Below, one piece after another: positions 48,129 through 57,642 of a stretch of 64,000 nt of DNA. This stretch comes from Desulfococcus sp. 4484_241 (lineage in GTDB: Bacteria > Desulfobacterota > Desulfobacteria > Desulfobacterales > Desulfosudaceae). Every line of letters starts with the position of its first letter. Position 1 is the stretch's first letter. The stretch covers positions 1 through 64,000 of the forward strand of contig MZGQ01000019.1 in the NCBI GenBank assembly GCA_002085115.1, read 5' to 3'. The notes under the pieces are model-generated. The model saw only the letters and a program-made list of their open reading frames with translations, made no database searches and was not told the DNA's origin. Both the position numbers and the translations under genes were made by a program.

Positions 48129-48610
48129 GAAGGGCTTTTAAGGGCAATCCCGTAGTCGGACTGATCTGTTCACCAGGCGGGCACCTTACGGAAATGCAAT
48201 TGTTAAAGGATGCCTACCAGGATATGACGCATTTTTTTATAACACACAGGGCTGAAAATACCAGCGGTCTTCCAGGTGTTTCTTTTTTGCCCAAATACAG
48301 CAGTGATCATTCGTTGTTGCAGCATGTACAATGGTTTCTGCAAAGCATTGTAAGTGCCTATCGTATTCTTCGAAACCGGAAACCGACCCTGCTTATTTCC
48401 ACCGGTGGTGGAGATTTGGCCATTCCCGTCTTTATTGTGGGGAAACTATTACGGATCAAGCTGTTGTATATCGAACATATCGGGCGGTTTAACAGCCCCT
48501 CTTCAACCGGAAAAATTTTGTATTTGCTGTCCGACCGGTTTTTTGTCCAAAGCAGAGAACTGTTGAATTCTTACGGGAAAAAAGCGGAATACCATGGAGC
48601 CGTTATATGA
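48125..48610 (+). CDS. PssD/Alg14-like oligosaccharide biosynthesis membrane-anchor subunit
   Basis: GLICSPGGHLTEMQLL...TLLISTGGGDLAIPVFIVGKLL...LLYIEHIGR; ATGA overlap with upstream gene. Confidence 0.85.
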   Translation: MRRAFKGNPVVGLICSPGGHLTEMQLLKDAYQDMTHFFITHRAENTSGLPGVSFLPKYSSDHSLLQHVQWFLQSIVSAYRILRNRKPTLLISTGGGDLAIPVFIVGKLLRIKLLYIEHIGRFNSPSSTGKILYLLSDRFFVQSRELLNSYGKKAEYHGAVI

Positions 48611-49080
48611 TCTTTGTGACTGTTGGTGTTTCCAAACCGTTTGACCGCCTGATAAAAAAAATGGATCAGCTCGCGGCCAGCTACAGGGAACCGATTATTA
48701 TGCAAACAGGCTGCCAGGGCTACAAACCCAGAAATGCCCGATACTTTGAGACGCTAAATCATAAAGATTATCTGGCCTATCTTCAGCAGGCCGATCTGGT
48801 GATCAGTCATGCAGGCACCGGAACCACCATGGACCTGATCCTGCATCAGAAACGCTGTATACTGGTTCCGCGGATGGCGAAATATGGCGAACATATCAAT
48901 GACCATCAGCTTGAACATGTTGAGGGATGGGGAGATAAGCTGAGCATAAAAATCGTGTTCGACGTCAATGAACTTGACGTGCTTATTCACCATATAGAGG
49001 ATATTCCTGTACCATCACCAAGAAAATATACACGGGACAGCCTTATTCAAGCAATCCGTGACATGATGCAAATCACATGA
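48607..49080 (+). CDS. PssE/Alg13-like glycosyltransferase catalytic subunit
   Basis: MIFVTVGVSKPFDRLIKKMDQLA...YLQQADLVISHAGTGTTMDLILHQKRCILVPRMAKYGEHINDHQLEH. Confidence 0.9.
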   Translation: MIFVTVGVSKPFDRLIKKMDQLAASYREPIIMQTGCQGYKPRNARYFETLNHKDYLAYLQQADLVISHAGTGTTMDLILHQKRCILVPRMAKYGEHINDHQLEHVEGWGDKLSIKIVFDVNELDVLIHHIEDIPVPSPRKYTRDSLIQAIRDMMQIT

Positions 49081-50069
49081 AAATAAACTGTAAAACTATT
49101 TTTAAAGCAGCGATCGGCGTTTTATTGCTGGGTATTGCCCTAACCAAAATAGATTTAAATAAAACCTGGTCCAACCTTCAAGGATGCGACTATATATTCC
49201 TATTACTGGCAGCTTCTGTCTCCTTTGGCAGTGTGCTCTGGGTGATTTGGGTGAGAAAAGGGCTTTTAAGTCTTCTTGAAAAAACATTATACGTGGAGAT
49301 GCTAAAAGCTTTTTTTGTAAGCAATTATATAGCGAACTTCACACCCGCTAACATAGGGGGATTGCTGGGAGAACCATGGGGGCTTTATAGCTTCAGTCAG
49401 GGCCGTATCCCTGTGGAAAAAGGGCTCGCGTTTGTTATTCTGACGGCAATAACCCAGAATATACGTCGTATTTTATTAACGCTTTTAGGAGTGGTATTTT
49501 TTTCTTCCTTGCTGCCCAAGGGCTATATAGGTGTAATTCTTCTGGCTGTGCTGGCTTATGTGGTGTATTCTATTGCGGTTTTAATATTGATTTTTCCTCA
49601 TTTGAAAATGGCTTTCATTTTAAAGCCCGTGTTGTTGTTCCTCGACCGATTTTCAAAAACTTTTTCGAAAAAACTAAAAATATTCGCAGGCAAAGTTGGA
49701 GACCATTTTCGACTGTTACTTAGCAAAAAAAAATCTTATTTTATCCTGACCGTGCTGGTAATCTCGAATGTTGTTCTGGAGAGCCTGCGGTTGTGGTTGC
49801 TGCTTTTGGCGTTCGGCGTGTCTTTTAATTTTTTTTCACTGTTGCTGATACCAAGCCTGGCCTATTCAGTTACGGTTCTTCCGATAAGTCTGGGCGGCCT
49901 TGGGGTTACCGAGATAAGCGGGATGATTGTTTTTCAAAGTTTCGGGATTGCCCCTGAAGTCGCTTTCCCCGTGGTTTTTTTGGATCGTTTTTTGTTTACA
50001 TACTGGGGATTTGTTATGGGCGCCTTTCTTGTCCCTTTTATGAAAGTGCCTTATCGGTTGAATGGATAG
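49077..50069 (+). CDS. Lysylphosphatidylglycerol synthase TM-region (UPF0104/flippase-like) membrane protein
   Basis: Multiple TM segments; FFVSNYIANFTPANIGGLLGEPWGLY...LPISLGGLGVTEISGMIVF...AFPVVFLDRFLFTYWG. Confidence 0.88.
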   Translation: MKINCKTIFKAAIGVLLLGIALTKIDLNKTWSNLQGCDYIFLLLAASVSFGSVLWVIWVRKGLLSLLEKTLYVEMLKAFFVSNYIANFTPANIGGLLGEPWGLYSFSQGRIPVEKGLAFVILTAITQNIRRILLTLLGVVFFSSLLPKGYIGVILLAVLAYVVYSIAVLILIFPHLKMAFILKPVLLFLDRFSKTFSKKLKIFAGKVGDHFRLLLSKKKSYFILTVLVISNVVLESLRLWLLLLAFGVSFNFFSLLLIPSLAYSVTVLPISLGGLGVTEISGMIVFQSFGIAPEVAFPVVFLDRFLFTYWGFVMGAFLVPFMKVPYRLNG

Positions 50070-50745
50070 AATGAGTTTCTGGTTGTTTTTGTGCCACCAC
50101 AATAAAATGTGCTGAAATTGTTGGTAGATAGTCGCCAAGCCAACTAAATATTTTTGCCCAGTTAGCATACCATGGACCAACCAGAACATGTGAACCGAAA
50201 ACTTTCAATATAGCAAAACGTTTTTCCAGCCTTTGCTTCAGGTCCTTCCAAACAAACATGCGGACATGGTAATCCTCATAACAGATTTTAGGCTTTTGCC
50301 CGAAAAACATTAATAAACGATTTATCCAGAATAAGAGGTTCGGTGTGGACAATATTAGCACCCCACCGGGCTTCAGTCCGTCAGCCATATTCTCAAGAAA
50401 AGTATCCGTATCAACAAGATGCTCGATAACCTCCAAGGCAACAATACAATCAAACTTTTCAGGGAAAGGTAATGGCTCGGTTGCATCATGCTGAACGATC
50501 AGTTCTGAAGTATTTTCTGAAAGATCAAGACCAACAACATCCCACCCCATTTTTTGACATTCTTTGAGCAGTAAATCATTACAGGCTCCGATTTCCAACA
50601 ATTTCCCTGGGTGTTTTCTTCTGAGGATTCGTAAAACCTTTGCATGAATAGCTCGTTGACTCAAGGGGCGTTGATAATGGCTCCATTCCGCCCATTTTAC
50701 GTTCTTGTTTATTTCTTGAATGGTTTTACAGTTAGAATCTGACAT
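50038..50745 (-). CDS. Class I SAM-dependent methyltransferase
   Basis: KLLEIGACNDLLLKECQKMGWDVVGLDLSEN...FDCIVALEVIEHLVDTDTFLENMADGLKPGGVLILSTPN. Confidence 0.92.
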   Translation of the reverse strand: MSDSNCKTIQEINKNVKWAEWSHYQRPLSQRAIHAKVLRILRRKHPGKLLEIGACNDLLLKECQKMGWDVVGLDLSENTSELIVQHDATEPLPFPEKFDCIVALEVIEHLVDTDTFLENMADGLKPGGVLILSTPNLLFWINRLLMFFGQKPKICYEDYHVRMFVWKDLKQRLEKRFAILKVFGSHVLVGPWYANWAKIFSWLGDYLPTISAHFIVVAQKQPETHSIHSTDKALS

Positions 50746-50812
50746 AAAACGATACCACTCTTGACTCAGGTATTGAAATTCATTGCTCTCTCAACTGCCT
50801 TGGTATCATTTA

Positions 50813-52243
50813 TTATGGTGAAGGAGACTTCCCGGTGGTATAATCCAGAAATTTCAAAAAACCATAAAACTTGGATTTAACATCTCCCCAGGTGCGAATG
50901 CCCTTGGCAATTCGCCATATTTGAGAGGGACGCAGGTAAAACTCCTTTAGCCCTTTGTCCACCAACTCGTTTATTTCCTCTGTGGTCAGGTTCTCATACC
51001 TTAAATTTGTTATCTGTTCCTTGGCCGGATTAAGCCATTCGGTCCAGTCTTTGGTGATCAGGCAGCCTTCCTGTTTAGCCTGTTCATACATCTCCGTTCC
51101 CGGGTAAACAGTGATACCGGTAAACTGGACTGTATCCATGGGTATACTTTTGGCAAACGCAATGGTTTTTAAGGCGCTTTCCCTGGTCTCGCCAGGAGCG
51201 CCGATCATAAAACATCCATGGACCTTCAACCCGGCCTTTTTGGCCGCGATGGCGAAACGCCTTGCCTGCTCTATTGTGGTGCCTTTTTTCACCGCTTTCA
51301 ACTGCTCGTTTGTTCCAAATTCAAAACCAACATTCAACCACCGAAAACCGGCTTTTTTCATCAAAGGAAACAGCTCAACCTTGCAGTCGACACGTGCGTT
51401 TGTGGAGAGGCTGATCTTTAGATTGCGTCGGAGTATCTCTTCGCATACCCCTTGTACATGTTTTGGGGAGGCGGTAAACGTATCGGTTTCAATCATTATC
51501 TCCGCCAGGTCGGGAAAAAGCTTGTAATCGTATTCGATTTCATCCACCACCAGCCTGGGATCACGGGTTCTCAGTTTACGGCCATACATTATCTGGGGAT
51601 CCCGGCAGAAGGTGCAGCGGTTGTTGCACCCCCGTCCGGAGATAAGTGTCAGATAGGGGGAGCGTTTGCCAAAGGCGGGGTACCATTCCGGTTTTATATG
51701 GTGCCACGCAGGAAAAGGCAACTCGTTGACATCAATTAAAGGGGCATCCGGATTGTGACATATTTCGTTGTTTTGCAGATAGGAAAGACCTTTAATCTCC
51801 GTAAGGGGACGGTTATCGGCAAGCTCTTTTAACTGGTAGTCATACTCTCTTCTTGCTATTACATCCACTGCGCCGTTGCTTATTTCAAAACTGTTTTCCA
51901 CTGCAGCACTGACATGCTGGCCCACCAGTACAGTCAGGCATCCGGTTTTTTCTTTTATCTTTCCGGCCCACTCGATATCATTATAGATACTGGGGGTTGT
52001 CGCCAGTATAACCAACATATCCGGCGCAAAATCCTTCGCCTGAGCAATTATTTCATCCTCAGGAATATTCAGCGCTGTCCCTTCTATATACTTAACATCG
52101 TGTCCGCCCGCCTCAACCACTGCGGCAGCGGTAAGCAGATAATCAGGATGCCGCTGTACCCTCCCCCGGGATTTTGCCGCCCATCGGGCATTTCTGGTGA
52201 AGCCTTCAACAAAGGGGGGGCTCAAGAACAAGACACGACTCAT
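50813..52243 (-). CDS. B12-binding domain radical SAM protein
   Basis: N-terminal cobalamin-binding-like domain; SGRGCNNRCTFCRDP CxxxCxxC motif; KVHGCFMIGAPGETRES; start MSRVLFLSPPF. Confidence 0.92.
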   Translation of the reverse strand: MSRVLFLSPPFVEGFTRNARWAAKSRGRVQRHPDYLLTAAAVVEAGGHDVKYIEGTALNIPEDEIIAQAKDFAPDMLVILATTPSIYNDIEWAGKIKEKTGCLTVLVGQHVSAAVENSFEISNGAVDVIARREYDYQLKELADNRPLTEIKGLSYLQNNEICHNPDAPLIDVNELPFPAWHHIKPEWYPAFGKRSPYLTLISGRGCNNRCTFCRDPQIMYGRKLRTRDPRLVVDEIEYDYKLFPDLAEIMIETDTFTASPKHVQGVCEEILRRNLKISLSTNARVDCKVELFPLMKKAGFRWLNVGFEFGTNEQLKAVKKGTTIEQARRFAIAAKKAGLKVHGCFMIGAPGETRESALKTIAFAKSIPMDTVQFTGITVYPGTEMYEQAKQEGCLITKDWTEWLNPAKEQITNLRYENLTTEEINELVDKGLKEFYLRPSQIWRIAKGIRTWGDVKSKFYGFLKFLDYTTGKSPSP

Positions 52244-52437
52244 GACAGGACGACTCCTTTGAATGTTTTTGATTTTGGGATATAATTTTCGGAAAGGGAT
52301 GATATAAGAGTCCAACATTTTTTTCAATCTCAAAATCACCGGCCTCTTTTGTATGGTGCACAATTTATCGTTGTGTTAATGAAAAGGTTTGTTGCCGGGA
52401 AGATTGTTTTATGAAACAAAGACAGGAGAGAAGATCA

Positions 52438-53163
52438 ATGGAACAGCCGGTATTGTTCGAATGTGAAGATGACGTGGCGCTTATCACTCTTAACAGGCCG
52501 GAACGGCGCAACGCGATAAACGAGGCATTGCTAAAAGGGTTGTACGACGCCATCGACCGGGTTGCGGAAGACAGTGCCATAAAGGTGGCGATAATTACCG
52601 GCAACGGAAAAGCGTTTTGCTCCGGTCTGGACCTTGACTGCCTTGCCACGGACAACCTGATCGACCCAAGAGGCGACGGCCGGGATATGGTGGACGTGAT
52701 GGGGGCCTGTGAGAAACCCATAATCGGAGCGGTAAACGGATACGCCATAACCGGCGGATTCGAGCTGGCCTTAAACTGCGATTTTTTGATAGCCTCGGAA
52801 AATGCGGCCTTTGCCGATACCCACGCCAAGGTGGGAATAAGGCCGGGCTGGGGCATGACACAGCTGCTGCAGCAGGCTGTTGGACAGCGCATGGCAAAAC
52901 AGTTTTCCCTGACATGCCGGTTCATATCGGCAGACCTTGCCCTGCGATGCGGTCTTGTTAATGAAGTGGTGGCGCCGGATAAGCTCATGCCAAGGGCGAA
53001 AGAGATCGCGCGGCAGATATGCTCGGTCAATTATGATGTTGCCATGGATATAAAGAAGCTCATCGAATACAGGAACTCCTCTGTCTTAACCGATGCCCTG
53101 GCAAATGAACGCAAGGGGTTAAAGGAGATAGTCAGACAGAGTACTGATAAAAGCGGTTCGTAA
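52438..53163 (+). CDS. Enoyl-CoA hydratase/isomerase family protein
   Basis: DVALITLNRPERRNAINEALLKGL...ITGNGKAFCSGLDLD...PIIGAVNGYAITGGFELALNCDFLIASENAAFADTHAKVGI. Confidence 0.94.
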   Translation: MEQPVLFECEDDVALITLNRPERRNAINEALLKGLYDAIDRVAEDSAIKVAIITGNGKAFCSGLDLDCLATDNLIDPRGDGRDMVDVMGACEKPIIGAVNGYAITGGFELALNCDFLIASENAAFADTHAKVGIRPGWGMTQLLQQAVGQRMAKQFSLTCRFISADLALRCGLVNEVVAPDKLMPRAKEIARQICSVNYDVAMDIKKLIEYRNSSVLTDALANERKGLKEIVRQSTDKSGS

Positions 53164-53218
53164 AAATTTGATGTTTTTTTGATTCGGGGTTGTTTTTTAA
53201 TCTCAGGAGGGAACAATT

Positions 53219-54367
53219 ATGGCACGGCCGGTTTTGCGTACACCCCTGTGTGACATGCTTGGAATCGAGTATCCTATCATCAGTGCCGGCATGGGGCCGA
53301 CCCTGATCGGCGAGCCTAACGGCGCTCCGGTTGAGCTGGTTGTGGCGGTTTCAGAGGCCGGCGGGTTGGGGGTTCTTGGAGGAGCCGGTTTTACCTTAAA
53401 TGAATTGCGGACAGCTATCAGGCAGATAAAATCAAAAACCGACAAGCCTTTTGGCGTTGACCTGCTTTTGCCCAAAAATCTTCCCGGAGCAGGCATGTCA
53501 GCCGGCGAGCGTCTGACGCTTGCCCAGGTAATTGAAATGCTTCCTGAGAAACACAAGGCGTGGTACCGGAAAATTGCAAAAGAGATGAATTTCCCTTCTC
53601 TGGATGATGTGGAAGTGCCTACAGATACGACCACCATGAATCCCAGGGCAGCTGTTGATATCTGCATCGAGGAAAAGGTGCCTCTGTTTGCGTCTGGTTT
53701 GGGCAACCCGGAATTCATGGTTGAAAAGGCGCATGCCGCGGGCATGAAGGTATTGGCCGTAGTCGGTAACGCTAAAAACGCCGGACGGGTCGCAAGATCC
53801 GGCGTTGACCTCGTGGCTGCCCAGGGGCATGAGGGCGGCGGGCACACCGGCAGGATCGGTACCATGGCCCTTTTGCCCCAGGCAATTGATGCCGCCCACC
53901 CGGTTCCGGTGCTTGCGGCTGGCGGCATAGGCGACGGCCGGGGACTGGCCGCTGCCCTGGCAATGGGATGCATAGGGGTATGGGTCGGAACGCGGTTCCT
54001 TGCGACCAACGAGGGCGGCGCAATGGAACTGTGTAAAAAACGCATACTCTCCTCTACAGACGAGGATACCCGCGTAAGCAAACTGTTTACCGGTAAAACA
54101 TCACGGGCCAACGTTACCAGGTTCCACGACCTGTGGGATGCTTCAGGCCTTGAGCCGCTGCCCTTTCCGTTCCAGGTACTGCTGTCATCAGCCCTGCTTC
54201 TTGGGTTTATCCGTTCAGGTAATGATGAATATGTCAGCGGATTCGCAGGCCAGGTTTCCGGCCTTATCCATGATATAAAGCCGGCTGCAAAGGTGGTTGA
54301 AGAGATGGTGGAAACCGCCGTGGAGATCCTGTCAAGGAGACTTCCTGAAACGGTGAGGCTTAAGTAG
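53219..54367 (+). CDS. Nitronate monooxygenase / 2-nitropropane dioxygenase-like flavoprotein
   Basis: LCDMLGIEYPIISAGMGP...SEAGGLGVLGGAG...VDLVAAQGHEGGGHTGRIGTMALLPQ...PVLAAGGIGDGRGLAAALAMGCIGVWVGTRFLATNE. Confidence 0.93.
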   Translation: MARPVLRTPLCDMLGIEYPIISAGMGPTLIGEPNGAPVELVVAVSEAGGLGVLGGAGFTLNELRTAIRQIKSKTDKPFGVDLLLPKNLPGAGMSAGERLTLAQVIEMLPEKHKAWYRKIAKEMNFPSLDDVEVPTDTTTMNPRAAVDICIEEKVPLFASGLGNPEFMVEKAHAAGMKVLAVVGNAKNAGRVARSGVDLVAAQGHEGGGHTGRIGTMALLPQAIDAAHPVPVLAAGGIGDGRGLAAALAMGCIGVWVGTRFLATNEGGAMELCKKRILSSTDEDTRVSKLFTGKTSRANVTRFHDLWDASGLEPLPFPFQVLLSSALLLGFIRSGNDEYVSGFAGQVSGLIHDIKPAAKVVEEMVETAVEILSRRLPETVRLK

Positions 54368-54553
54368 TTCCCATCCATAAATGGCCTTTTTCCACAATCC
54401 TGGGTGTCAAACTGCGGGCTTCCCTGCCTGCCTGTGCGTTGCATGCAGACAGGTGCGGCATACAACAGTACGCTTGGAGCGGAAACCGATTTTTGAATAC
54501 TAATGACACTAAGCAGTTCCCAATACAGGCGGAAACAGTAACCAGTCGTAATG

Positions 54554-55537
54554 TCAGGTCGTAAGATTCAGCAAAGTGCGTTTGAACCGGTAAAGAAGGT
54601 TTGAATCTGAAGGCTCCTTGTGTATCGTGGTTTTCACAAAAGGCCGTTTATCTGCCTGTTTTTCCGCACTTTCGACATACTCGGCGATCATCGCAAACAG
54701 GTTGTGCCTGTCCAACACTTTCTCCCTGGATTCATATATCAACCGCCTTGAGTTTTCATACCTGTTCTCTTTTATGCATGATTCTATCGCGGCTATCGCC
54801 TCTTCTGGCCTGTTTATATCTATCGTTGTAAGAGAGCCAGGGTCAAAATAGCGAGAGATATTAGGGCACCCGTAATATATGGGATAACACCCGGCCAGAA
54901 AGGCGTCAGCCAGCTTTTCCGTCCAGTAATCATCCACCAGGCAATTTTCAACAGCTACATGGTAGCGGTACGGTGCAAGTGCATCCCACTTGTCCTCTAT
55001 CTCGTTTATCCCCCGGCCGAAAAGATCGATGTCGTCCCCGAAATATTCCTTTAACAGTTTTGCAAACTCAAACCTCTTGCGGTGGCCCTCGCTGACCAAC
55101 TTGGCCGATGTTATCACAGAGAGCATTTTGGTCTTTTGGATCTCATTCATCCCCTTTAGTTCGTCATAGTCTTTTGAAAATGAGAGGTTCACATGGTTTT
55201 TCTGCCTTCTTCCCACATGCCACGGCAGGCCTGACTGCTGAAAAACCGGGTTGGGATGATCGATATCCCTGTGGCATGTAATTACGGCGCCAAACTGCCG
55301 CAGAAAGTCGGTCTTGTATGTTTTCAACGTGGGGGGTTCACATGTTATAAGCACGGTGTGCCCTTTCGGGCACAGCGTGGTCTCTTTTTTTCCTTCTATT
55401 CCTTCCAGAACAAACCAGTAATCGCAACGTTCAACAGGAGTATTACAGAAAAAACGGCAGTTTCCCCACACTCCGCTACTGCCTGGCGTCTGTCTTGCAA
55501 GAGGCCACTGTGGATGGGACAGCTTTATGTTTATCAT
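54554..55537 (-). CDS. Glycosyltransferase family 10 (fucosyltransferase)-like protein
   Basis: YRYHVAVENCLVDDYWTEKLADAFLAGCYPIYYGCPNISRYFDPGS matches the GT10 donor-binding motif. Confidence 0.85.
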   Translation of the reverse strand: MINIKLSHPQWPLARQTPGSSGVWGNCRFFCNTPVERCDYWFVLEGIEGKKETTLCPKGHTVLITCEPPTLKTYKTDFLRQFGAVITCHRDIDHPNPVFQQSGLPWHVGRRQKNHVNLSFSKDYDELKGMNEIQKTKMLSVITSAKLVSEGHRKRFEFAKLLKEYFGDDIDLFGRGINEIEDKWDALAPYRYHVAVENCLVDDYWTEKLADAFLAGCYPIYYGCPNISRYFDPGSLTTIDINRPEEAIAAIESCIKENRYENSRRLIYESREKVLDRHNLFAMIAEYVESAEKQADKRPFVKTTIHKEPSDSNLLYRFKRTLLNLTT

Positions 55538-55581
55538 ATCCGTTCCAATCTTTTTAAAGACCGGCCATTGGGCCTGACTTA

Positions 55582-57372
55582 TTATTTGCGCTGTATCAGC
55601 GGCAGAGGCATATCCTGGTGTGCGCTTTCGTTCACAAACCCGTACAGCTTTTCATAATCGATCCGGTAACCCTGCTGCCACCGTTCCAGCAGCATGTCAG
55701 GATCAAGCTCTCCTGAAAGATTTTCCCTCTCCTTCTGCACCCGGTTGCAGGGAATGTTTATAATTTTTGATTTTTCGTATCCAACCCCGAAACGGTTGTC
55801 AAACCAGGGCCTGAAAACCTGCAATGCGTCTTCAAAGGTGTTGGGCGCGTTAAAACTCACCAGGGCGGCCATTGCAGCAATTTCACGCCGCGAAAAAAAG
55901 TGGCCGTCAACCGAAAGTGGATACCCCCAGTCCAGGTCCCCCTGATTCCATTTCCAGACTATAGTTCCTTTCTCCTGGTCAGGAAGAGTTAAAAACTGCG
56001 GAAGCGGCTGCGGGGACTGGAGAACATAACAGCGGGAAAGATTCCGGCCCATCCGAAGCGTAGGGACAAACCGATCCGGATCGTAACGCAACAGTTCGCC
56101 AAGGTCCACCGGTTCGGTAAACAGGATGTCGTCAACCAGGAAAAAGATCAAATCGCATTTCATGGCAAAGAGAATCTCAAGCAGATCACGCCTGAATGAG
56201 CCGGGGGTTTCCTGTCGGATGAAGCGTATGTCATCCTTTCCTGCCATTTCAGCCAATTCCCGGTATGCCGCATGGTGGGCATCGGATGACGCGGTGTAAA
56301 GCACGTGAACAGGCACCGCCGGCCGAACCTTTTCTCTTAATGTGGCTAACAGGCCGTGAAGCTGAAGGGCCCTGTCCTTGGAAAACACCACGCATTCGAT
56401 GGTTGACCGGTTTTGCTGTTTCGGCCACCGTGCCTTACACGCGGCAAAAGCTCTCAAGGCTCTCCTGCTAAGCCCGGACTTTGTGGGCGGAAAACAGAAT
56501 GTATCTGCCAGGGAAGACCATATTCTGTGCCGCATCCTGCCAAGGAACCGTGGGCCTGCGGCGTGGAACATCATCTCCCGGAGGCATAACCGGTACTGGC
56601 GGTCATGTTCCGGAAAAAACAAAGGGCTCGGCATATCGCCCACACCGTTCATGGCCGAGCTGTAAATTTTAAACCTTACATGGTAGGCATCACTGCGCCG
56701 CCTTGAACGGCTTGCATTGGAAGCGGAACTCTTTGTGGCAAACTCCCTGTAAACGACAAGCGGACTGTCCATCAGCCACATCTCACCAAGGGCCCCTGCC
56801 CTTAGCCACAGATCGTAATCTTCACCATCCGGCCCCTTGTGAAGACGTTCGTTCTGAAGCCCTGCAAATTTAAGCGCAGACCGTCTCATCACCACGGATG
56901 AATTTATAAAATAATCGTCCCTTACATGTTTCTTATAAGGCACCTTGCCAAAAGGCGCTTTTTTGAAATACAGGGGGAGCCGGTCTTTTTGGTGATCCTG
57001 CCCATCCTTCATTATGAAGGCGTTAGAGCCAAGCAGCACACAATCCGGGTGGGCGCTCATGAATGCGACCTGTTTTTCAAGCTTTTCAGGGAGCCAGATG
57101 TCATCGTCGTCCAGGAACGCTATAAGCGGGGCCCTGCCGGCTTCTATTGCCCTGTTGCGCGGAGCAGCAGGTGTTCCCACGTGCGGCCCCGGCAGATAGT
57201 GAAATCGCCTGTCCTTTAAAAACGGCTCAACCACTCCCCTGGTCTCTTCACTTTTCCCGTCTTCGGCTATCCAGCATTCCCAGTCGGAATAGGTCTGGGA
57301 ACAAACGCTTTCCAGGGTTTCGGCCAGCAGCTCATATCTATGGTAAGTCGGGATAATTATGTCTACGGTCAC
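55582..57372 (-). CDS. Two-domain glycosyltransferase: N-terminal GT2 plus second GT-A-like domain
   Basis: N-terminal VDIIIPTYHRYELLAETLESVCSQTYSDWECWIAEDG...PLIAFLDDDDIWLPEKLEKQ; C-terminal ECVVFSKDRALQLHGLLATL...CDLIFFLVDDILF. Confidence 0.85.
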   Translation of the reverse strand: MTVDIIIPTYHRYELLAETLESVCSQTYSDWECWIAEDGKSEETRGVVEPFLKDRRFHYLPGPHVGTPAAPRNRAIEAGRAPLIAFLDDDDIWLPEKLEKQVAFMSAHPDCVLLGSNAFIMKDGQDHQKDRLPLYFKKAPFGKVPYKKHVRDDYFINSSVVMRRSALKFAGLQNERLHKGPDGEDYDLWLRAGALGEMWLMDSPLVVYREFATKSSASNASRSRRRSDAYHVRFKIYSSAMNGVGDMPSPLFFPEHDRQYRLCLREMMFHAAGPRFLGRMRHRIWSSLADTFCFPPTKSGLSRRALRAFAACKARWPKQQNRSTIECVVFSKDRALQLHGLLATLREKVRPAVPVHVLYTASSDAHHAAYRELAEMAGKDDIRFIRQETPGSFRRDLLEILFAMKCDLIFFLVDDILFTEPVDLGELLRYDPDRFVPTLRMGRNLSRCYVLQSPQPLPQFLTLPDQEKGTIVWKWNQGDLDWGYPLSVDGHFFSRREIAAMAALVSFNAPNTFEDALQVFRPWFDNRFGVGYEKSKIINIPCNRVQKERENLSGELDPDMLLERWQQGYRIDYEKLYGFVNESAHQDMPLPLIQRK

Positions 57373-57642
57373 GGCATGACCCGCTGCATTACAATGGTTC
57401 TTTTTAGGATATTTTTTTAAAACCTTTTTAAAGCCCGTTTATGCTTGAATGTGTATCCATCCTTGAAATGTTCGGGTTAACTAAAAAAGACATCATACCT
57501 GTTTTTACCTTTTTTTCAATACCCGGTTGAAGTGTAAAAGGCATAATAGTAAATTGATCTTTATGTCCACCTGCAATATGGCAACAGGATGTGCCAGGGC
57601 AATGACAATTTTACACAACAAAGCCCACCCATCGACGGGACT

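Noticed and set aside
53203-54465. 420-aa minus-strand ORF
   Set aside because: Fully antisense to the nitronate monooxygenase gene; Ser/Pro/Thr/Arg-rich composition typical of shadow ORFs in biased-codon DNA.
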